The notes: generated by a model from the sequence alone, not told the origin. DNA of 64,000 nt from Alcanivorax sp. S71-1-4 (GCF_009846755.1 NZ_AQOR01000006.1:1-64000); one strand, 5' to 3'. Shown: positions 14,812-27,498, counted from the first letter of the stretch. Numbers and translations are program-made.

Positions 14812-17537
14812 TACAGCGTCCGCGCCACCACGCGCACTTCAAACACTTCGATCTTGTCGCCGGCCTTGACGTCGTTGTAGCTCTTCACGGCCAGACCACA
14901 CTCCATGCCGTTGCGCACTTCGGCAACGTCTTCCTTGAAGCGGCGCAGGGATTCGAGCTGGCCTTCGAACACCACTACGTCGTCGCGCAGGACGCGGATC
15001 GGCAGGTTCCGGCGCAGGGTGCCTTCGACCACCATACAACCGGCCACGGCACCGAACTTGGAGCTGCGGAACACGTCGCGCACTTCGGCCACACCGACGA
15101 TTTCTTCGCGGCGCTCGGGCTCGAGCTTGCCGCTCATGGCCGCTTTCACGTCGTCGATCAGCTCGTAGATGATGCTGTAGTAGCGCAGGTCGATGCCTTC
15201 ACGCTCGCACAGTTTCTTGGCCGCGGAATCGGCGCGGACGTTGAAGCCGAGGATAACGCCTTGCGAGGTCATCGCCAGGTTCACGTCGGATTCGTTGATG
15301 GCGCCGACACCGGAAGTGACGATGTTCACCTTCACTTCGTCGGTGGACAGATCGTGCAGGGCACCAATAAGGGCCTCCAGCGAACCACGCACATCGGTCT
15401 TGAGGACGATGTTGACCTGGCTGGCTTCTTTCTCGCCCATGGTCTCGAACAGGTTTTCCAGCTTCGAGGCCTGTGCGCGCTTGAGTTTGACGTCGCGGTC
15501 GCGCTGCTGGCGGAATTCGGCCACTTCGCGGGCTTTTTTCTCGTCGGCAACGATCAGGAACTGCTCACCGGATTCCGGTGCGCCGTCGAGGCCGAGAATC
15601 TCGACCGGGATGGACGGGCCGGCTTCGGTGATCGGCTTGCCGTTTTCATCGACCATGGCGCGAGTGCGGCCAAAGTTGGCGCCGGCCAGCATCATGTCGC
15701 CGACTTTCAGGCGGCCTTCCTGGATCAGCACGGAGGTGACCGGGCCACGGCCTTTTTCAACGCGGGATTCGATCACCACGCCACGTGCCGGGCCTTCCGG
15801 TGCTGCGGTCAGTTCAAGCAGTTCCGCTTGCAGCAGGATGGTGTCGAGCAGTTCGTCGATGCCCAGGCCACTGTGGGCAGACACGTAACAGAACTGGTGA
15901 TCACCGCCCCACTCTTCCGAGATGATGCCGCGCTGGGACAGGTCGTTCTTGACGCGGTCCGGGTCGGCGCTTTCCTTGTCCATCTTGTTGACAGCAATGA
16001 TCAGCGGCACGCCAGCGGCTTTCGCGTGGTTGATGGCCTCTTCCGTCTGCGGCATCACGCCGTCGTCGGCCGCCACCACGATCACCACGATATCGGTGGC
16101 CTGGGCACCGCGTGCACGCATGGCGGTAAACGCCGCGTGGCCCGGGGTGTCCAGGAAGGTGATCATGCCCTTGTCGGTTTCGACGTGGTAGGCACCGATG
16201 TGCTGGGTAATGCCGCCTGCTTCGCCTTCGGCCACTTTGGCGCGGCGGATGTAATCCAGCAGCGACGTTTTACCGTGGTCAACGTGGCCCATGATGGTCA
16301 CCACCGGCGCGCGCGGTTGCGGCTCGGCGGTGTACTGCACCAGGTTGGCCAGATCGTCGGCAATGGTCTCTTCCTGGCCTTTGACGGCTTTCGGTTTGTG
16401 GCCCATTTCCTCGACCAGCAGCATCGCCGTTTCCTGGTCGATATGCTGGTTGACGGTGGCCATCTCACCCATTTTCATCAAGGTGCGCATCACTTCGCGC
16501 GACTTGATGTTCATGCGCTGAGCCAGATCACCCACGGTGATGGTCTCAGGCACTTCCACTTCATAGATCATCTTTTCTGTCGGGCTCTTGAAGCCGTGTT
16601 CTTTGTGGAAGGAGCTCTTCATCTGGCCGTGCGCCACGACGTTGCGCACCTGCGCCTGCGGACGGCGACGACGGCGCTTGGTGGTGCGCTCTTCGTCTCG
16701 CCAGCTGGCCTCCATCGCTTCTGACACAATACCGGAACCGGTCTCGATCTCTTCGCTGCCTGCGGCAGCCGGCTGGTCGCCACCACGGCGCTCCAGCTCT
16801 TCGGCAATGCGACGTGCTTCTTCTGCGGTACGCCGTGCAGCTTCTTCCTCGGCCTTCTTGCGGGCTTCAGCTTCCTGTTTGCGGCGCGCTTCGTCGGCTT
16901 CACGCTTGCGGCGCTCTTCCTCTTCGCGCTGGGCACGCTCTTCGGCAGTTTCTTCTCTCGGCGCTGCCTCGGCTTTTTTGCCGGTGCCTTTCGGCACAGA
17001 CAGGCGCTTGCCTTTGTCATCGGCTGCTTTTTTCGTGTCTTCCGGCTCGTCGCCAGCGGCGGCAGCGCGCTCGGCTTCGGCACGGGCGGCCACTTCCGCT
17101 TCACGCTTGCGGATGGCCTCTTCCTCGGCTTTCTTGCGGGCTTCTTCCTCGGCGGCCTTCGCGGCTTCTTCTGCTGCCTTGCGCTCGGCTTCCAGGCGTT
17201 CGGCTTCCAGGCGCTCGCGCTCCTGGTCTTCGATCACGGAGCGTTTGACGTAGGTGCGTTTCTTGCGCACTTCCACCGCCACGGTCTTGGCCTTGCCTGA
17301 AGCGCCGGTGGTCTTGATGGTGCTGGTGCTTTTGCGCTTGAGCGTGATTTTCTGTGGCTCGGCGTCGGCGGTGCCGTGCGAACGGCGCAGGAACGACAGC
17401 AGTTGCTGTTTCTGATCGTCGGACACTGCGTCGTCAGCGCTGCCGTGATCCAGGCCCGCTTCTTTCATCTGCTTGAGCAGGGTATCGACGGGGGTCCCGA
17501 CGATATCCGCGAGTTTCTTTACGGTCGTATCTGCCAT
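14811..17537 (-). CDS. infB: Translation initiation factor IF-2
   Basis: A 908-aa GTPase that places initiator tRNA on the 30S subunit. Start [19 protein letters not shown] is the usual IF-2 N-terminal domain; longer reading upstream has no support. A long Glu/Lys/Arg-rich linker (about 100-290) gives strong codon bias on both strands. A second N-domain ([17 protein letters not shown]) comes before the G domain, with [19 protein letters not shown] and NKMD motifs, then domains II-IV. It is third in the rimP-nusA-infB-rbfA-truB operon. Confidence 0.98.
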   Translation of the reverse strand: MADTTVKKLADIVGTPVDTLLKQMKEAGLDHGSADDAVSDDQKQQLLSFLRRSHGTADAEPQKITLKRKSTSTIKTTGASGKAKTVAVEVRKKRTYVKRSVIEDQERERLEAERLEAERKAAEEAAKAAEEEARKKAEEEAIRKREAEVAARAEAERAAAAGDEPEDTKKAADDKGKRLSVPKGTGKKAEAAPREETAEERAQREEEERRKREADEARRKQEAEARKKAEEEAARRTAEEARRIAEELERRGGDQPAAAGSEEIETGSGIVSEAMEASWRDEERTTKRRRRRPQAQVRNVVAHGQMKSSFHKEHGFKSPTEKMIYEVEVPETITVGDLAQRMNIKSREVMRTLMKMGEMATVNQHIDQETAMLLVEEMGHKPKAVKGQEETIADDLANLVQYTAEPQPRAPVVTIMGHVDHGKTSLLDYIRRAKVAEGEAGGITQHIGAYHVETDKGMITFLDTPGHAAFTAMRARGAQATDIVVIVVAADDGVMPQTEEAINHAKAAGVPLIIAVNKMDKESADPDRVKNDLSQRGIISEEWGGDHQFCYVSAHSGLGIDELLDTILLQAELLELTAAPEGPARGVVIESRVEKGRGPVTSVLIQEGRLKVGDMMLAGANFGRTRAMVDENGKPITEAGPSIPVEILGLDGAPESGEQFLIVADEKKAREVAEFRQQRDRDVKLKRAQASKLENLFETMGEKEASQVNIVLKTDVRGSLEALIGALHDLSTDEVKVNIVTSGVGAINESDVNLAMTSQGVILGFNVRADSAAKKLCEREGIDLRYYSIIYELIDDVKAAMSGKLEPERREEIVGVAEVRDVFRSSKFGAVAGCMVVEGTLRRNLPIRVLRDDVVVFEGQLESLRRFKEDVAEVRNGMECGLAVKSYNDVKAGDKIEVFEVRVVARTL

Positions 17538-17741
17538 GTCAGCCAACCTTCTCCTGTCCGCCGTTCGCAAGCCGCGTGATCGACGCTGGCTTGTCAGCAG
17601 GCCTCTCGCCTGCGTGCAGGCCGGTGCCGGGCACCCACCTGCGCTGGGTCGGCACGGCACTGAACTGTGCAAGTGTGCCGGCGCCGGGTACTGAAACAGC
17701 CCCGAAGGGCCGTTCAGCGTATGTGCTTACTGGTGTTGCGG

Positions 17742-19241
17742 TTACTCTGCCTCGTCCGCGAACCAGGGAGCGCGCGCGGTCATGATCAGTTGCGCGGCCC
17801 GCTCTTCGTCGAGGCCTTCGATGTCGAGCAGGTCATCCACGGCCTGCTCGGCCAGATCTTCCATGGTGATCACCCCCATGCCGGCCAGTTTGACGGCCAG
17901 GGCGCGGTCCATGCCTTCCATGTTGAGCAGGTCTTCCGCCGGAGCGGCGTGCTCAAGCTGCTCTTCGGAAGTCAGTGCGCGGGTCAGCAGGGCGTCCTTG
18001 GCACGCTGGCGCAGGGCCTCGACGATGTCTTCGTCGAAACCGTCGATGGCGAGCATTTCTTCCATCGGCACATAGGCCACTTCTTCCAGTGTGCTGAAGC
18101 CTTCTTCCACCAGCACTGCAGCGATATCTTCGTCCACATCCAGGTCGGCGATGAAACGCTCCAGGGTTTCCTGGGTCTCGGCCTGCTGTTTTTCCTGCGC
18201 GGCGTCGAGCGTCATCACGTTCAGCTCCCAGCCGGTCAGTTCCGAGGCCAGGCGGATGTTCTGGCCGCCACGGCCGATGGCCTGGGCCAGGGCGGATTCG
18301 TCTTCCACGGCGATATCCATGGCGTGACGTTCTTCATCGACCACGATGGAGGCGACTTCGGCCGGCTGCATGGCGTTGATCACCAGCTGCGCCGGGTTGT
18401 CGTCCCACAGCACGATGTCGATGCGCTCGCCGGCCAGTTCGTTGGACACGGCCTGCACGCGCGCACCGCGCATGCCGACGCAGGCACCGACCGGGTCGAT
18501 ACGCTGGTCGTTGGTTTTTACGGCAATCTTGGCGCGCGAACCGGGGTCACGGGCTGCGCCCTTGATTTCGATCAGCTCTTCACCGATTTCCGGTACTTCG
18601 ATCTTGAACAGTTCGATCAGCATTTCCGGTGCGGCGCGGCTGGCAAACAGTTGCGGGCCACGGTTTTCCGGGTTCACGCCGGACAGATAGGCGCGGATGC
18701 GGTCGTTCTGGCGCACCGCTTCACGCGGGATCATCTGGTCGCGGGTGATCAGCGCTTCGGCGTTACCGCCCAAGTCCAGGATGATGCTGTCGCGGGTCGC
18801 TTTCTTGACGGTACCGCTGATCAGTTCACCGATGCGGTCACGGTATTCCTCGATGATCTGGGCGCGCTCGGCTTCGCGCACTTTCTGCACGATCACCTGC
18901 TTGGCGGTCTGTGCGGCGATACGGCCGAACGCCACCGACTCGACTTCCTCGGCCCAGGTGTCGCCGATGTTCAGCGACGGATCCTGCTCGCGGGCTTCGT
19001 CCAGGGTCAGCTGGCGGCCGAACTCGTACAGGTCCTCGTCCGGCACCACGTGCCATACGCGGTAGGTGCGGTAGTCACCGGAAACGCGATCGATGTGCAC
19101 GCGCACTTCCACGTCGTCTTCTTTGAAGCGTTTCTTGGTCGCGGCGGCCAGCGCCAGCTCAATCGCTTCAAAAATGACGTCACGGCTGACGCCCTTTTCA
19201 TTGGATACGGTTTCCGCAACCAGCAGGATCTCTTTGTTCAT
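17742..19241 (-). CDS. nusA: Transcription termination/antitermination factor NusA
   Basis: A 499-aa protein starting [19 protein letters not shown]. It has an N-terminal RNAP-binding domain, S1 ([19 protein letters not shown]), KH1 ([19 protein letters not shown]), KH2 ([18 protein letters not shown]) and two C-terminal acidic helical repeats as in E. coli NusA (one at [20 protein letters not shown]). It controls pausing, termination and rRNA antitermination. It lies between rimP and infB. Confidence 0.98.
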   Translation of the reverse strand: MNKEILLVAETVSNEKGVSRDVIFEAIELALAAATKKRFKEDDVEVRVHIDRVSGDYRTYRVWHVVPDEDLYEFGRQLTLDEAREQDPSLNIGDTWAEEVESVAFGRIAAQTAKQVIVQKVREAERAQIIEEYRDRIGELISGTVKKATRDSIILDLGGNAEALITRDQMIPREAVRQNDRIRAYLSGVNPENRGPQLFASRAAPEMLIELFKIEVPEIGEELIEIKGAARDPGSRAKIAVKTNDQRIDPVGACVGMRGARVQAVSNELAGERIDIVLWDDNPAQLVINAMQPAEVASIVVDEERHAMDIAVEDESALAQAIGRGGQNIRLASELTGWELNVMTLDAAQEKQQAETQETLERFIADLDVDEDIAAVLVEEGFSTLEEVAYVPMEEMLAIDGFDEDIVEALRQRAKDALLTRALTSEEQLEHAAPAEDLLNMEGMDRALAVKLAGMGVITMEDLAEQAVDDLLDIEGLDEERAAQLIMTARAPWFADEAE

Positions 19242-19313
19242 GGCCAGGCCTTTACAAAGACAACTAAGTCAAACTTTCAGGCTGAACACAGCCGACTGGA
19301 CAACACACAAGGC

Positions 19314-19766
19314 TCAGTCGAACTGCGGCACCACGTTGGCGCGGTCAACCTGCGCGAATGGGACCACCAGTGTCTGACCGTCTACGGTCAGATGCAGGTC
19401 GTCACCCATGACGGCGGTAATTTCCGCCGTAAACTTGCGGCGGTTCGACACCGGCGCGAGCAGGCGGACCTGCGCTTTTTCGCCAATGTAGAGCTGCCAT
19501 TGTTCCAGCGTGAACAGCGGCCGATCCATGCCCGGCGAGGACACTTCCAGCGTGTACTCGCCGGAGATCGGGTCTTCCACGTCCAGCACCCCGCTGACCT
19601 GATGGCTGACGTCAGCGCAATCGTCCACGGTAATGCCGTCTTCATGATCGATATAGATACGCAATACTGCACCCCGGCCCTGGATATATTCCAGGCCCCA
19701 GAGCACGTAACCCATGCTTTCCACCGACGGGGCCAGCAGGGCTTGCAGTTGATCTGCCTTGCGCAT
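19314..19766 (-). CDS. rimP: Ribosome maturation factor RimP
   Basis: A 150-aa protein. The start MRKADQLQALLAPSVESMGY is chosen because AGAGGA lies 6 nt upstream; seven more codons are possible but improbable. The conserved DCADVSHQVSGVLDVEDP and VSSPGMDRPLF segments mark RimP, which supports 30S subunit maturation. It is the first protein gene of the nusA operon, after the initiator tRNA gene. Confidence 0.96.
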   Translation of the reverse strand: MRKADQLQALLAPSVESMGYVLWGLEYIQGRGAVLRIYIDHEDGITVDDCADVSHQVSGVLDVEDPISGEYTLEVSSPGMDRPLFTLEQWQLYIGEKAQVRLLAPVSNRRKFTAEITAVMGDDLHLTVDGQTLVVPFAQVDRANVVPQFD

Positions 19767-19811
19767 CGTTTTCCTCTTCACTGGCACCGCTGCACTGTGC
19801 GCGGCGCACCA

Positions 19812-19840
19812 AACAAAAAGCCCCTGCTAGAGGGGCTTTC
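19812..19840 (-). terminator. Terminator between tRNA-fMet and rimP
   Basis: AGCCCCT-CTAGC-AGGGGCT followed by TTTTTGTTT on the minus strand, about 40 bp past the tRNA 3' end. Confidence 0.8.
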
Positions 19841-19879
19841 TGTTACAAGAATCTGCACGCAGTCGCAAATTCTTCTCTG

Positions 19880-19956
<77 letters not shown>

Positions 19957-19958
19957 TC

Positions 19959-20198
19959 AAAACTTTTGTGCCCGTTGTGCAGCCCGGCACCGGGCTCATA
20001 ACCCGAAGGTCGCAAAACTCCCTTCGGCTTATACGGTTTGGGAGCCCGACGAACTACCAGACTGCTCCACCCCGCATCAAAACTTTTGTGCCCGTTGTGC
20101 AGCCCGGCACCGGGCTCACAACCCGAAGGTCGTATAACTCCCTTCGGCTTATGCGGTTTGGGAGCCCGACGAACTACCAGACTGCTCCACCCCGCATC
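19959..20198 (-). repeat. Two 120-bp tandem units made of partial tRNA-fMet
   Basis: Units 19959-20078 and 20079-20198 differ at a few positions only. Each carries the first ~36 nt of tRNA-fMet (with one D-arm change) and then breaks in the anticodon stem. Each also carries the tRNA anticodon arm in inverted orientation: CGGGCTCATAACCCGAAGG at 19991-20009, the exact reverse complement of part of the real tRNA at 19907-19928. Neither copy can fold into a full tRNA. They arose by local duplication next to the functional gene. Confidence 0.85.
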
Positions 20199-20561
20199 AA
20201 AACTTCGTGCCTTTAAAGCCCGCACCGGGCTATGCGCAGAGGAGCTTTCCTCCGGCCTGCTTGTTGCCTGAACGCTCTGGAAAGTGTTCAGCATCGCCCC
20301 AAAACAGGCCGCAAATCCTACTGATTCCTGCCACTTATGTCAATCTAGTTTTTGACAAAGCCGACATAAACCTACTGCCAGACTCTAAAAAAACTTTGAA
20401 CAGCGCGCAAAGCGCGCTTGCCCTTATTGATGGTGCCGAAGGCGGGGCGAAAAGCACCGCTTTTCGCGCCACCGCAGCACCGGGCTATTTCCCGGTGCGT
20501 CCCGGCGGAGGCCGGCAGGCCCGCCCGAGAAACAAGAGCGGGCGCCAGCCCTTCATGTGTT
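20199..20561. other. Spacer between tRNA-Leu and the tRNA-fMet repeats
   Basis: No credible gene. It contains short GC-rich inverted repeats (for example GCACCGGGCTATTTCCCGGTGC at 20476-20497 and an AAAAGC...GCTTTT stem near 20450) that may be processing or termination structures for the secG-tRNA-Leu transcript. Confidence 0.4.
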
Positions 20562-20646
20562 GGTGCCGAAGGCGGGACTTGAACCCGCACGAGCTAGGCT
20601 CACTACCCCCTCAAGATAGCGTGTCTACCAATTCCACCACTTCGGC
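20562..20646 (-). tRNA. tRNA-Leu (GAG)
   Basis: An 85-nt class II tRNA with long variable arm and encoded CCA. Acceptor GCCGAAG pairs with CTTCGGC; the anticodon loop reads TCTTGAGGG, giving GAG. It begins 6 bp after the secG stop codon and is probably processed from the secG transcript, a common arrangement. Confidence 0.95.
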
Positions 20647-20652
20647 TGAAAC

Positions 20653-21114
20653 TTACTGCCCGGCCGGGACGTCGCCGCCGGGCGCGGGGGCCGGGGATTC
20701 TACCCCAGCCTGCGGTACCTCAGAAGTGTTTTCTTCCTGCGGCACAGGGAAGTCCGACTCGGCAGCCGGGACATCTTCTGCCTGCGGCACGGTCTGGATT
20801 TCGCTGGACCAGTCCGGCACTTCGGATTCTTCCAGCTGCAGACGCTCCAGCACCGGCAGGCTGCCGATGTTGTCCACCGCCTGACGGGCATACCAGGCCA
20901 GGCCCAGGCTGGTGAGCATGAAGACGGTGGCCAGGATCGCGGTGGCGCGGGTCAGAAAGCTGCCCGAACCGCTGCTGCCGAATACGCTCTGCGACGCAGA
21001 GGCACCACCCCCGAACGACGCGCCGGCATCGGCGCCCTTGCCGTGCTGAATCAACACCAGACCAATCAGGGCCAGGGCCGTCAACACGTGAACAACATGT
21101 AGAACAATATCCAT
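20653..21114 (-). CDS. secG: Preprotein translocase subunit SecG
   Basis: A 153-aa inner-membrane protein starting MDIVLHVVHVLTALALIG. It has two membrane helices (about 3-22 and 56-74) separated by the conserved LIQHGKGADAGASFGGG loop and SVFGSSGSGSFL. The C-terminal tail (90-153) is Pro/Glu-rich and longer than in E. coli SecG. It assists SecYE in protein export. It follows tpiA closely and precedes tRNA-Leu. Confidence 0.95.
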   Translation of the reverse strand: MDIVLHVVHVLTALALIGLVLIQHGKGADAGASFGGGASASQSVFGSSGSGSFLTRATAILATVFMLTSLGLAWYARQAVDNIGSLPVLERLQLEESEVPDWSSEIQTVPQAEDVPAAESDFPVPQEENTSEVPQAGVESPAPAPGGDVPAGQ

Positions 21115-21123
21115 AACGTCCGC

Positions 21124-21894
<771 letters not shown>

Positions 21895-21930
21895 GGGAAT
21901 GCTCTGTTTTGTTTGTTGTAGTGGGGAGGG

Positions 21931-21963
21931 GGTGGGTTTCGCTGCGCTCTACCCACCCTGCCG
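21931..21963. repeat. Palindromic intergenic repeat, copy 2
   Basis: GGTGGGTTTCGC-TGCGCTCT-ACCCACCCTGC in the 77-bp gap between glmM and tpiA, the same family as the copy at 10658. Confidence 0.7.
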
Positions 21964-21971
21964 CAAAGTGG

Positions 21972-23309
21972 TCAGGCGATGGCGCTCTGGACGGTCTCGG
22001 CGAGGTCGCCGCAGACCTGGGCCACCAGTGCCTCGTCTTCCCCTTCCACCATCACCCGGATCAGCGGTTCGGTGCCGGACGGGCGCAACAGCACGCGGCC
22101 CTTGCCGGCCAGCCGGGTCTCGGCGGCGTTGATGGCCCGTTTGACATCGTCACGCTCGGTGACGCCGTCGCGCCGCGCGCCACGCACGTTGATCATGGTC
22201 TGCGGCAGTTTCTGCACGCCGGCGCAGGCCTCGCGCAGGGAGCAGCCGCGCTGTTGCAGGGCCGCCAGCACCTGCAGGGCAGACACCACGCCATCGCCGG
22301 TGGACGTGCAGTCCAGGCAGACGATGTGCCCGGAGGCTTCGCCGCCGAGCAGCCAGTCGTTGCGGTCGAGCATGTCGATCACATACCGGTCGCCAACGTT
22401 GGCGCGGGCGAACGGAATGCCTTCGCGCTGCAAGGCCAGCTCCAGGCCGAAGTTGGACATCAGCGTCCCCACCGCCCCGCCTTCCAGCGCGCCGCGCAGC
22501 TTGCGATCCAGTGCCAGGATATAGAGCAGCTGGTCGCCATCGACCAGATTGCCCTGGTCATCCACCATCAGCACGCGGTCAGCATCGCCATCGAGGGCAA
22601 TGCCGAGATCGGCGCCGGTGTCGACGACGGTTTTCTGCAACCGTTCGGGATGCGTGCTGCCGCAATCGAGGTTGATATTCAGGCCGTCCGGCTGGGTGGC
22701 CAGCTCGATCACTTCCGCACCCAGTTCTTCGAGCACGTCCGGGGCGATGTGGTAGGCGGCACCGTTGGCGCAATCGACCACGATTTTCATGCCTTTCAGG
22801 CTCAGGCGACCGAGCACGGTGCTTTTGCAGAACTCGATGTAACGGCCACGGGCGTCGACGATACGGCGCACTTTGCCGAGGGAGTCCGCGCTGGCCATTT
22901 CCATTTTTTCGTCCAGGCGGGCCTCGATATCCCGTTCGACGCTGTCGGGCAGTTTGCGGCCGTTGGCACCGAAGAACTTGATGCCGTTGTCCGTGTAGGG
23001 ATTGTGCGAGGCGGAGATGACGATGCCGGCCTGCGCATGGAAGGTGTGGGTCAGGTAGGCAATGGCCGGGGTCGGCATCGGGCCGAGCAGCAGCACATCC
23101 ACGCCGGCGGCGGAGATGCCGGCTTCGAGGGCGGATTCAAACATGTAGCCGGATATGCGGGTGTCCTTGCCGATCAGGATTTTGCTCTGGCCCCGCTCGG
23201 CCAGCACGCTGCCGGCGGCCCAGCCCAGTTTGAGCACGAAGTCCGGGGTGATCGGGAATTGCCCGACGGTACCGCGCACGCCATCGGTGCCGAAGTATTT
23301 GCGTGTCAT
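21972..23309 (-). CDS. glmM: Phosphoglucosamine mutase
   Basis: A 445-aa enzyme converting glucosamine-6-phosphate to glucosamine-1-phosphate for peptidoglycan and LPS precursors. The start [16 protein letters not shown] is the conserved N-terminus; longer reading is unsupported. The phosphoserine loop is [18 protein letters not shown], the metal loop DGDADR and the sugar-phosphate loop [12 protein letters not shown]. Confidence 0.97.
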   Translation of the reverse strand: MTRKYFGTDGVRGTVGQFPITPDFVLKLGWAAGSVLAERGQSKILIGKDTRISGYMFESALEAGISAAGVDVLLLGPMPTPAIAYLTHTFHAQAGIVISASHNPYTDNGIKFFGANGRKLPDSVERDIEARLDEKMEMASADSLGKVRRIVDARGRYIEFCKSTVLGRLSLKGMKIVVDCANGAAYHIAPDVLEELGAEVIELATQPDGLNINLDCGSTHPERLQKTVVDTGADLGIALDGDADRVLMVDDQGNLVDGDQLLYILALDRKLRGALEGGAVGTLMSNFGLELALQREGIPFARANVGDRYVIDMLDRNDWLLGGEASGHIVCLDCTSTGDGVVSALQVLAALQQRGCSLREACAGVQKLPQTMINVRGARRDGVTERDDVKRAINAAETRLAGKGRVLLRPSGTEPLIRVMVEGEDEALVAQVCGDLAETVQSAIA

Positions 23310-23354
23310 CCTTTTCGATGCCTCCTGTAGAGCGGCCTTGTCTCGACGGCGGGG

Positions 23355-23378
23355 AAGAAAAAGCCCGGCGCCGGGTTG
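23355..23378 (-). terminator. Possible terminator after folP
   Basis: AACCCGGCGCCGGGCTT followed by TTTCTT on the minus strand, 50-70 bp past the folP stop. The stem is fully palindromic so its loop must open the centre. Confidence 0.5.
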
Positions 23379-23424
23379 TCTGTCTGCTTCAGGGGCGGGT
23401 GCTGCCACACCCGGCCCGTTTGTG

Positions 23425-24273
23425 TCATCCGTTCAGAACCGCCCACGCCATGTTCAAGGCGTCCACGGTGTCGCGCACGTCGTGGGCGCGAATAATATGC
23501 GCTCCGCGCTCGAGCGCCATGACGTGCAGCGCAAGCCCAGCCGGCAAACGCTGGTCCACGGGCCGGCCGAGGGCATGCCCGATCATGGATTTGCGCGACA
23601 TGCCCGCCAGCAGGGGCAGTTCGAGCGCCGCCAGCACGTCCATCTCGCGCAGCAGGCGCAGGTTGTGCGCCAGCGTCTTGCCGAAACCGAAGCCGGGATC
23701 AATCAGCAATCGCTCGCGGGCGATGCCGGCGGCCAGGCAGGCGTCGACGCGCTCGCGCAGAAAGCGCTGCACGTCCGCCACCACGTCATCGTCGGGATAG
23801 CTCGGGCTTTGCTGCATGACGCCCGGCTCGCCGTTCATGTGCATCACGCACACGGCCAGGCCGGTCGCTGCCGCCGCCTCGAGCGCGCCGGGGCGCCGCA
23901 GTGAGCGTACGTCGTTGATCAGGCCAGCCCCCGCGCGCGCGCCTTCGCGCATCACAGCGGGTGTGCTGGTATCCAGGGAGATGATCACATCAAGTTCGCG
24001 GGCGATGGCCTCGACCACGGGCACCACGCGCGCCAGCTCTTCCGTCTCGCTGACCGGCGCCGCGCCGGGACGGGTGGATTCGCCGCCCACGTCGATGATG
24101 CCCGCGCCCTCTTCGACCATGCGGCGCGCCTGCGCCAGCGCCGCGTCGCGGGTAACGAAGCGGCCACCGTCAGAGAAGGAATCGGGGGTGACATTGAGCA
24201 CCCCCATAACGACAGGCGCGGACAGTGTCAGTGTCCGCGCCCCGCATGCCAGCTGATAAACAGAACGAGTCAT
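23425..24273 (-). CDS. folP: Dihydropteroate synthase
   Basis: A 282-aa TIM-barrel enzyme joining p-aminobenzoate to dihydropterin pyrophosphate in folate synthesis; it is the sulfonamide target. Signatures are [27 protein letters not shown] and DPGFGFGKT. It starts 3 nt after the ftsH stop codon, so both are one transcript. Confidence 0.97.
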   Translation of the reverse strand: MTRSVYQLACGARTLTLSAPVVMGVLNVTPDSFSDGGRFVTRDAALAQARRMVEEGAGIIDVGGESTRPGAAPVSETEELARVVPVVEAIARELDVIISLDTSTPAVMREGARAGAGLINDVRSLRRPGALEAAAATGLAVCVMHMNGEPGVMQQSPSYPDDDVVADVQRFLRERVDACLAAGIARERLLIDPGFGFGKTLAHNLRLLREMDVLAALELPLLAGMSRKSMIGHALGRPVDQRLPAGLALHVMALERGAHIIRAHDVRDTVDALNMAWAVLNG

Positions 24274-24276
24274 GCG

Positions 24277-26202
24277 TCAGTGCGTATTGGCCGGCCCGCC
24301 GATCGGGCCTTCGCCCTTGGGTGTCGGCTCGCCCTCCGGGGCCGCGCCCGCAGAGGGGCTGCCGGTACCGGGACCAGGGTCCTGCCAGTCTTTCGGCGGG
24401 CGCACCTGACGGCCGTTCATGATGTCTTCGATCTGGTCGGCGTCGATGGTCTCGTACTGCATCAGCGCCTGGGCCATGGTCTCCAGCTTGTCGCGGTTGT
24501 CTTCCAGAATTTGCTTGGCGCGGCCGTAGCAGCCATCAATGATGGCGCGCACTTCACGGTCGATTTCCTGGGCGATCTCCTCGGACACATGCTTGGTCTG
24601 GGACATGGTCTTGCCCAGGAACACTTCGCCTTCTTCTTCCTCGTAGGCCAGCGGACCGAGTTTTTCCGACAGCCCCCATTTGGTGACCATCGCCCGCGCC
24701 AGTTTGGTGGCACGCTCGATATCGTTGGACGCACCGGTGGTCACACCGTCGAAGCCGTTGATCATTTCTTCTGCAATGCGGCCGCCGAACAGGGAGCAGA
24801 TCATGCTTTCCAGGGCGCGCTTGGACTGGCTGTATTTGTCCTCGGTGGGCAGATACATGGTCACGCCGAGCGCACGGCCACGGGGAATGATCGAGACTTT
24901 GTACACCGGGTCATGCTCCGGCACGATGCGGCCGATGATGGCGTGGCCGGCTTCGTGGTAGGCGGTGTTCAGCTTCTCTTTCTCGTTCATGACCATGGAG
25001 CGGCGTTCGGCGCCCATCAGAATTTTGTCCTTGGCCCGCTCGAATTCCTCCATGCCGACCAGGCGCTTGTTGCCGCGCGCGGCGAACAGTGCCGCCTCGT
25101 TCACCAGGTTGGCCAGGTCCGCACCGGAGAAGCCCGGCGTGCCCCGCGCAATCAGGCTCGGGTTGACGTCGTCCGCCACCGGCACGTTGCGCATGTGCAC
25201 CTTGATGATCTGTTCGCGACCCCGGACATCGGGCAGCGGCACCACCACCTGACGGTCGAAACGGCCCGGGCGGAGCAGCGCCGCGTCGAGCACGTCCGGG
25301 CGGTTGGTGGCGGCGATGACGATGATGCCGTCGTTGGCACCAAAGCCGTCCATCTCCACCAGCAACTGGTTCAGGGTCTGTTCGCGCTCATCGTGGCCAC
25401 CGCCCAGACCGGCGCCACGGCTGCGGCCGACGGCGTCGATTTCATCGATGAAGATGATGCAGGGCGCGTGTTTCTTCGCCTGCTCGAACATGTCACGCAC
25501 CCGGGAGGCGCCCACACCGACAAACATTTCCACAAAGTCGGAACCGGAGATGGAGAAGAACGGCACGCGCGCTTCACCGGCAATCGCTTTCGCCAGCAGC
25601 GTTTTACCGGTCCCCGGCGAGCCGACCATCAGTACGCCGCGCGGAATGCGGCCGCCCAGGCGCTGGAACTTGGCCGGATCACGCAGGAATTCCACCAACT
25701 CCTGCACTTCCTCTTTGGCTTCTTCCACGCCCGCCACGTCGGCGAAGGTGGTCTTGATCTGGTCTTCCGACAGCAGCCGCGCCTTGCTCTTGCCGAAGGT
25801 CATCGGCCCGCCGCCGCCCTTGCCGCCACCCTGCATCTGCCGCATGAAGAAGATGAAGATGGCGAGGATCAGCAGGATCGGCAGCACGGACAGGAACAGC
25901 TGGGTCATGAAGCCCTGCCGCTCCGGCTCTTTGCCTTCAACACGCACGTTGTTCTGGATCAGGGTCGGCAACAGGTTGAGGTCGGGGGCCGCCGGCTTGA
26001 CGGTTTCGAACAGCTTGCCCTGGCGATCTTCGCCACGAATCCGGTAGTCCTGGATTTCGACACGCGCCACGCCGCCGTTTTCGACGCGCTTGATGAATTC
26101 GGAGTAATCCACCGTCTGCACGGTGGGCTCATGGCTGATGCCCTGCGCCACGACGTACAGGACGCCGGCGATTACCAGCCACAGGACGATATTCTTGGTC
26201 AT
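24277..26202 (-). CDS. ftsH: ATP-dependent zinc metalloprotease FtsH
   Basis: A 641-aa inner-membrane protease for damaged membrane proteins and regulators such as LpxC and sigma-32. The chosen start [18 protein letters not shown] places the first membrane helix at the N-terminus; the second helix is [18 protein letters not shown] (about 103-120). The AAA domain has GSPGTGKT and IIFIDEID; the zinc site is HEAGH. The tail is Pro/Gly-rich. It follows rlmE by 73 bp, as in E. coli. Confidence 0.97.
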   Translation of the reverse strand: MTKNIVLWLVIAGVLYVVAQGISHEPTVQTVDYSEFIKRVENGGVARVEIQDYRIRGEDRQGKLFETVKPAAPDLNLLPTLIQNNVRVEGKEPERQGFMTQLFLSVLPILLILAIFIFFMRQMQGGGKGGGGPMTFGKSKARLLSEDQIKTTFADVAGVEEAKEEVQELVEFLRDPAKFQRLGGRIPRGVLMVGSPGTGKTLLAKAIAGEARVPFFSISGSDFVEMFVGVGASRVRDMFEQAKKHAPCIIFIDEIDAVGRSRGAGLGGGHDEREQTLNQLLVEMDGFGANDGIIVIAATNRPDVLDAALLRPGRFDRQVVVPLPDVRGREQIIKVHMRNVPVADDVNPSLIARGTPGFSGADLANLVNEAALFAARGNKRLVGMEEFERAKDKILMGAERRSMVMNEKEKLNTAYHEAGHAIIGRIVPEHDPVYKVSIIPRGRALGVTMYLPTEDKYSQSKRALESMICSLFGGRIAEEMINGFDGVTTGASNDIERATKLARAMVTKWGLSEKLGPLAYEEEEGEVFLGKTMSQTKHVSEEIAQEIDREVRAIIDGCYGRAKQILEDNRDKLETMAQALMQYETIDADQIEDIMNGRQVRPPKDWQDPGPGTGSPSAGAAPEGEPTPKGEGPIGGPANTH

Positions 26203-26275
26203 GTCGTTCAAGGGACACCTCTCCCCGTTCACGCGGAATCTGCGTGCATGGCACTCCGCCATACACGATAAGAAC

Positions 26276-26899
26276 TTACACCATTTTCAAACCCGACCCC
26301 AGCACATACACCTCTGGCGAACGGGGGCGGCTGGCGGCCGGTTTGCGCGTCACCAGCCTGTCAAAGCTGTCGTGAAGATCACGGCGGTAGCTGTCCAGCC
26401 CCTCGCCCTGGAACACCTTGACCAGAAAACGGCCATCGGGGGCCAGCACCCGGCGGGCCATGTCCAGCGCCAGTTCGGCCAGGTACATGGCCCGTGGCTG
26501 ATCCACGGCCCGCGTTCCACTCATATTGGGGGCCATGTCGGACATTACAAGGTCGACTTTCTTGCCGCCCAGGGCGGCCAGCAGCTGCTCGAACACGCTC
26601 TCTTCGCGGAAATCGCCCTGGATGAAGGTCACGTCGGGGATCGGGTCCATGGCCAGGATATCGCTGGCGATGATCTGGCCCTGCCCGCCGATGAGCCGTG
26701 CGGCCACCTGGGACCAGCCGCCGGGGGCTGCGCCGAGGTCCAGCACCCGCATGCCAGGGCGGAACAGGCGGTCTTTTTCGTGGATTTCCAGCAACTTGAA
26801 GCTGGCCCGGGAGCGGTAGCCCTCGGCCTGGGCGCGCGCCACCCACTGGTCATTGAAGTGTTCCTGCAACCAGCGGCTGCTGCTTTTTGATCGTGCCAT
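26276..26899 (-). CDS. rlmE: 23S rRNA 2'-O-methyltransferase RlmE
   Basis: A 207-aa SAM enzyme that methylates U2552 in the 50S A-loop. Motif I is [15 protein letters not shown]; the catalytic tetrad region includes [16 protein letters not shown] and LVKVFQGEG. It is divergent from yhbY, from which it is separated by 85 bp. Confidence 0.96.
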   Translation of the reverse strand: MARSKSSSRWLQEHFNDQWVARAQAEGYRSRASFKLLEIHEKDRLFRPGMRVLDLGAAPGGWSQVAARLIGGQGQIIASDILAMDPIPDVTFIQGDFREESVFEQLLAALGGKKVDLVMSDMAPNMSGTRAVDQPRAMYLAELALDMARRVLAPDGRFLVKVFQGEGLDSYRRDLHDSFDRLVTRKPAASRPRSPEVYVLGSGLKMV

Positions 26900-26984
26900 G
26901 CTGTGCCGGCCCTGTGTTTCCGCGTCCGCTCGCGTGCTGTGCGGACATCATTGTAGAATGTGCGCCCTTTTCCGGAGACCCGCC

Positions 26985-27299
26985 ATGCCACTTTCAGCGC
27001 AGGACATTCGCCGCTTTCGCGCCATCGGCCACCATCTCAAGCCGATCCTGATCTTCGGGGGCAACGGCCTGAGCGAGTCGTTTCTGGGCGAACTCGATGC
27101 CCGGCTGGAAGATCATGAGCTGATCAAGGTACGGGTCAACGCCGAGACCCGTGACGACCGCGCCGCCGTGGTCGAGGCGCTGCTGAAGGCGTCCCGCGCC
27201 GAGCTGGTACAGCGCATCGGTAATATCGCGCTGATCTATCGGGGCGCCAAAAAGCCGAATCCGAAACTCTCCAACATCCTGCGCGCCCAGCAAGGCTGA
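26985..27299 (+). CDS. yhbY: YhbY-type RNA-binding protein (CRM domain)
   Basis: A 104-aa protein starting MPLSAQDIRRFRAIGHHLKP with CGGAGA upstream. The CRM domain contains IFGGNGLSESFLGELDARL and ends KPNPKLSNIL. YhbY binds pre-50S particles. A TAGAAT box at 26954-26959 could be its -10 element. Divergent from rlmE, the usual arrangement. Confidence 0.94.
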   Translation: MPLSAQDIRRFRAIGHHLKPILIFGGNGLSESFLGELDARLEDHELIKVRVNAETRDDRAAVVEALLKASRAELVQRIGNIALIYRGAKKPNPKLSNILRAQQG

Positions 27300-27316
27300 T
27301 TTCCCACCGGAGTGCG

Positions 27317-27486
27317 GTAGGGTGGGTAGAGCGAATGGGAAACCCACCACGTCCAGGCCCGTTATTCACTCCCGCAAAATCATCGAAACTGACCTGCTTC
27401 GGAGGTAGGTAGTTCCGCTGGTTTTGTGCGAGCAGTGCGTGACATGGACCCGGTGGGTTTCGCCGTTGGCTCTACCCACCCTACGG
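27317..27486. repeat. Inverted pair of palindromic repeats (copies 3 and 4)
   Basis: GTAGGGTGGGTAGAGC at 27317 and its inverted partner GCTCTACCCACCCTAC near 27469-27484 enclose ~100 bp that includes GCAAAATCATCGAAAC and TGCGAGCAGTGCGTGACATG. Both inner motifs recur in the pair at 46886-47124, so the whole ~170-bp unit looks like a small non-autonomous element. It fills the yhbY-greA gap. Confidence 0.75.
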
Positions 27487-27498
27487 GCCAAGATAAGA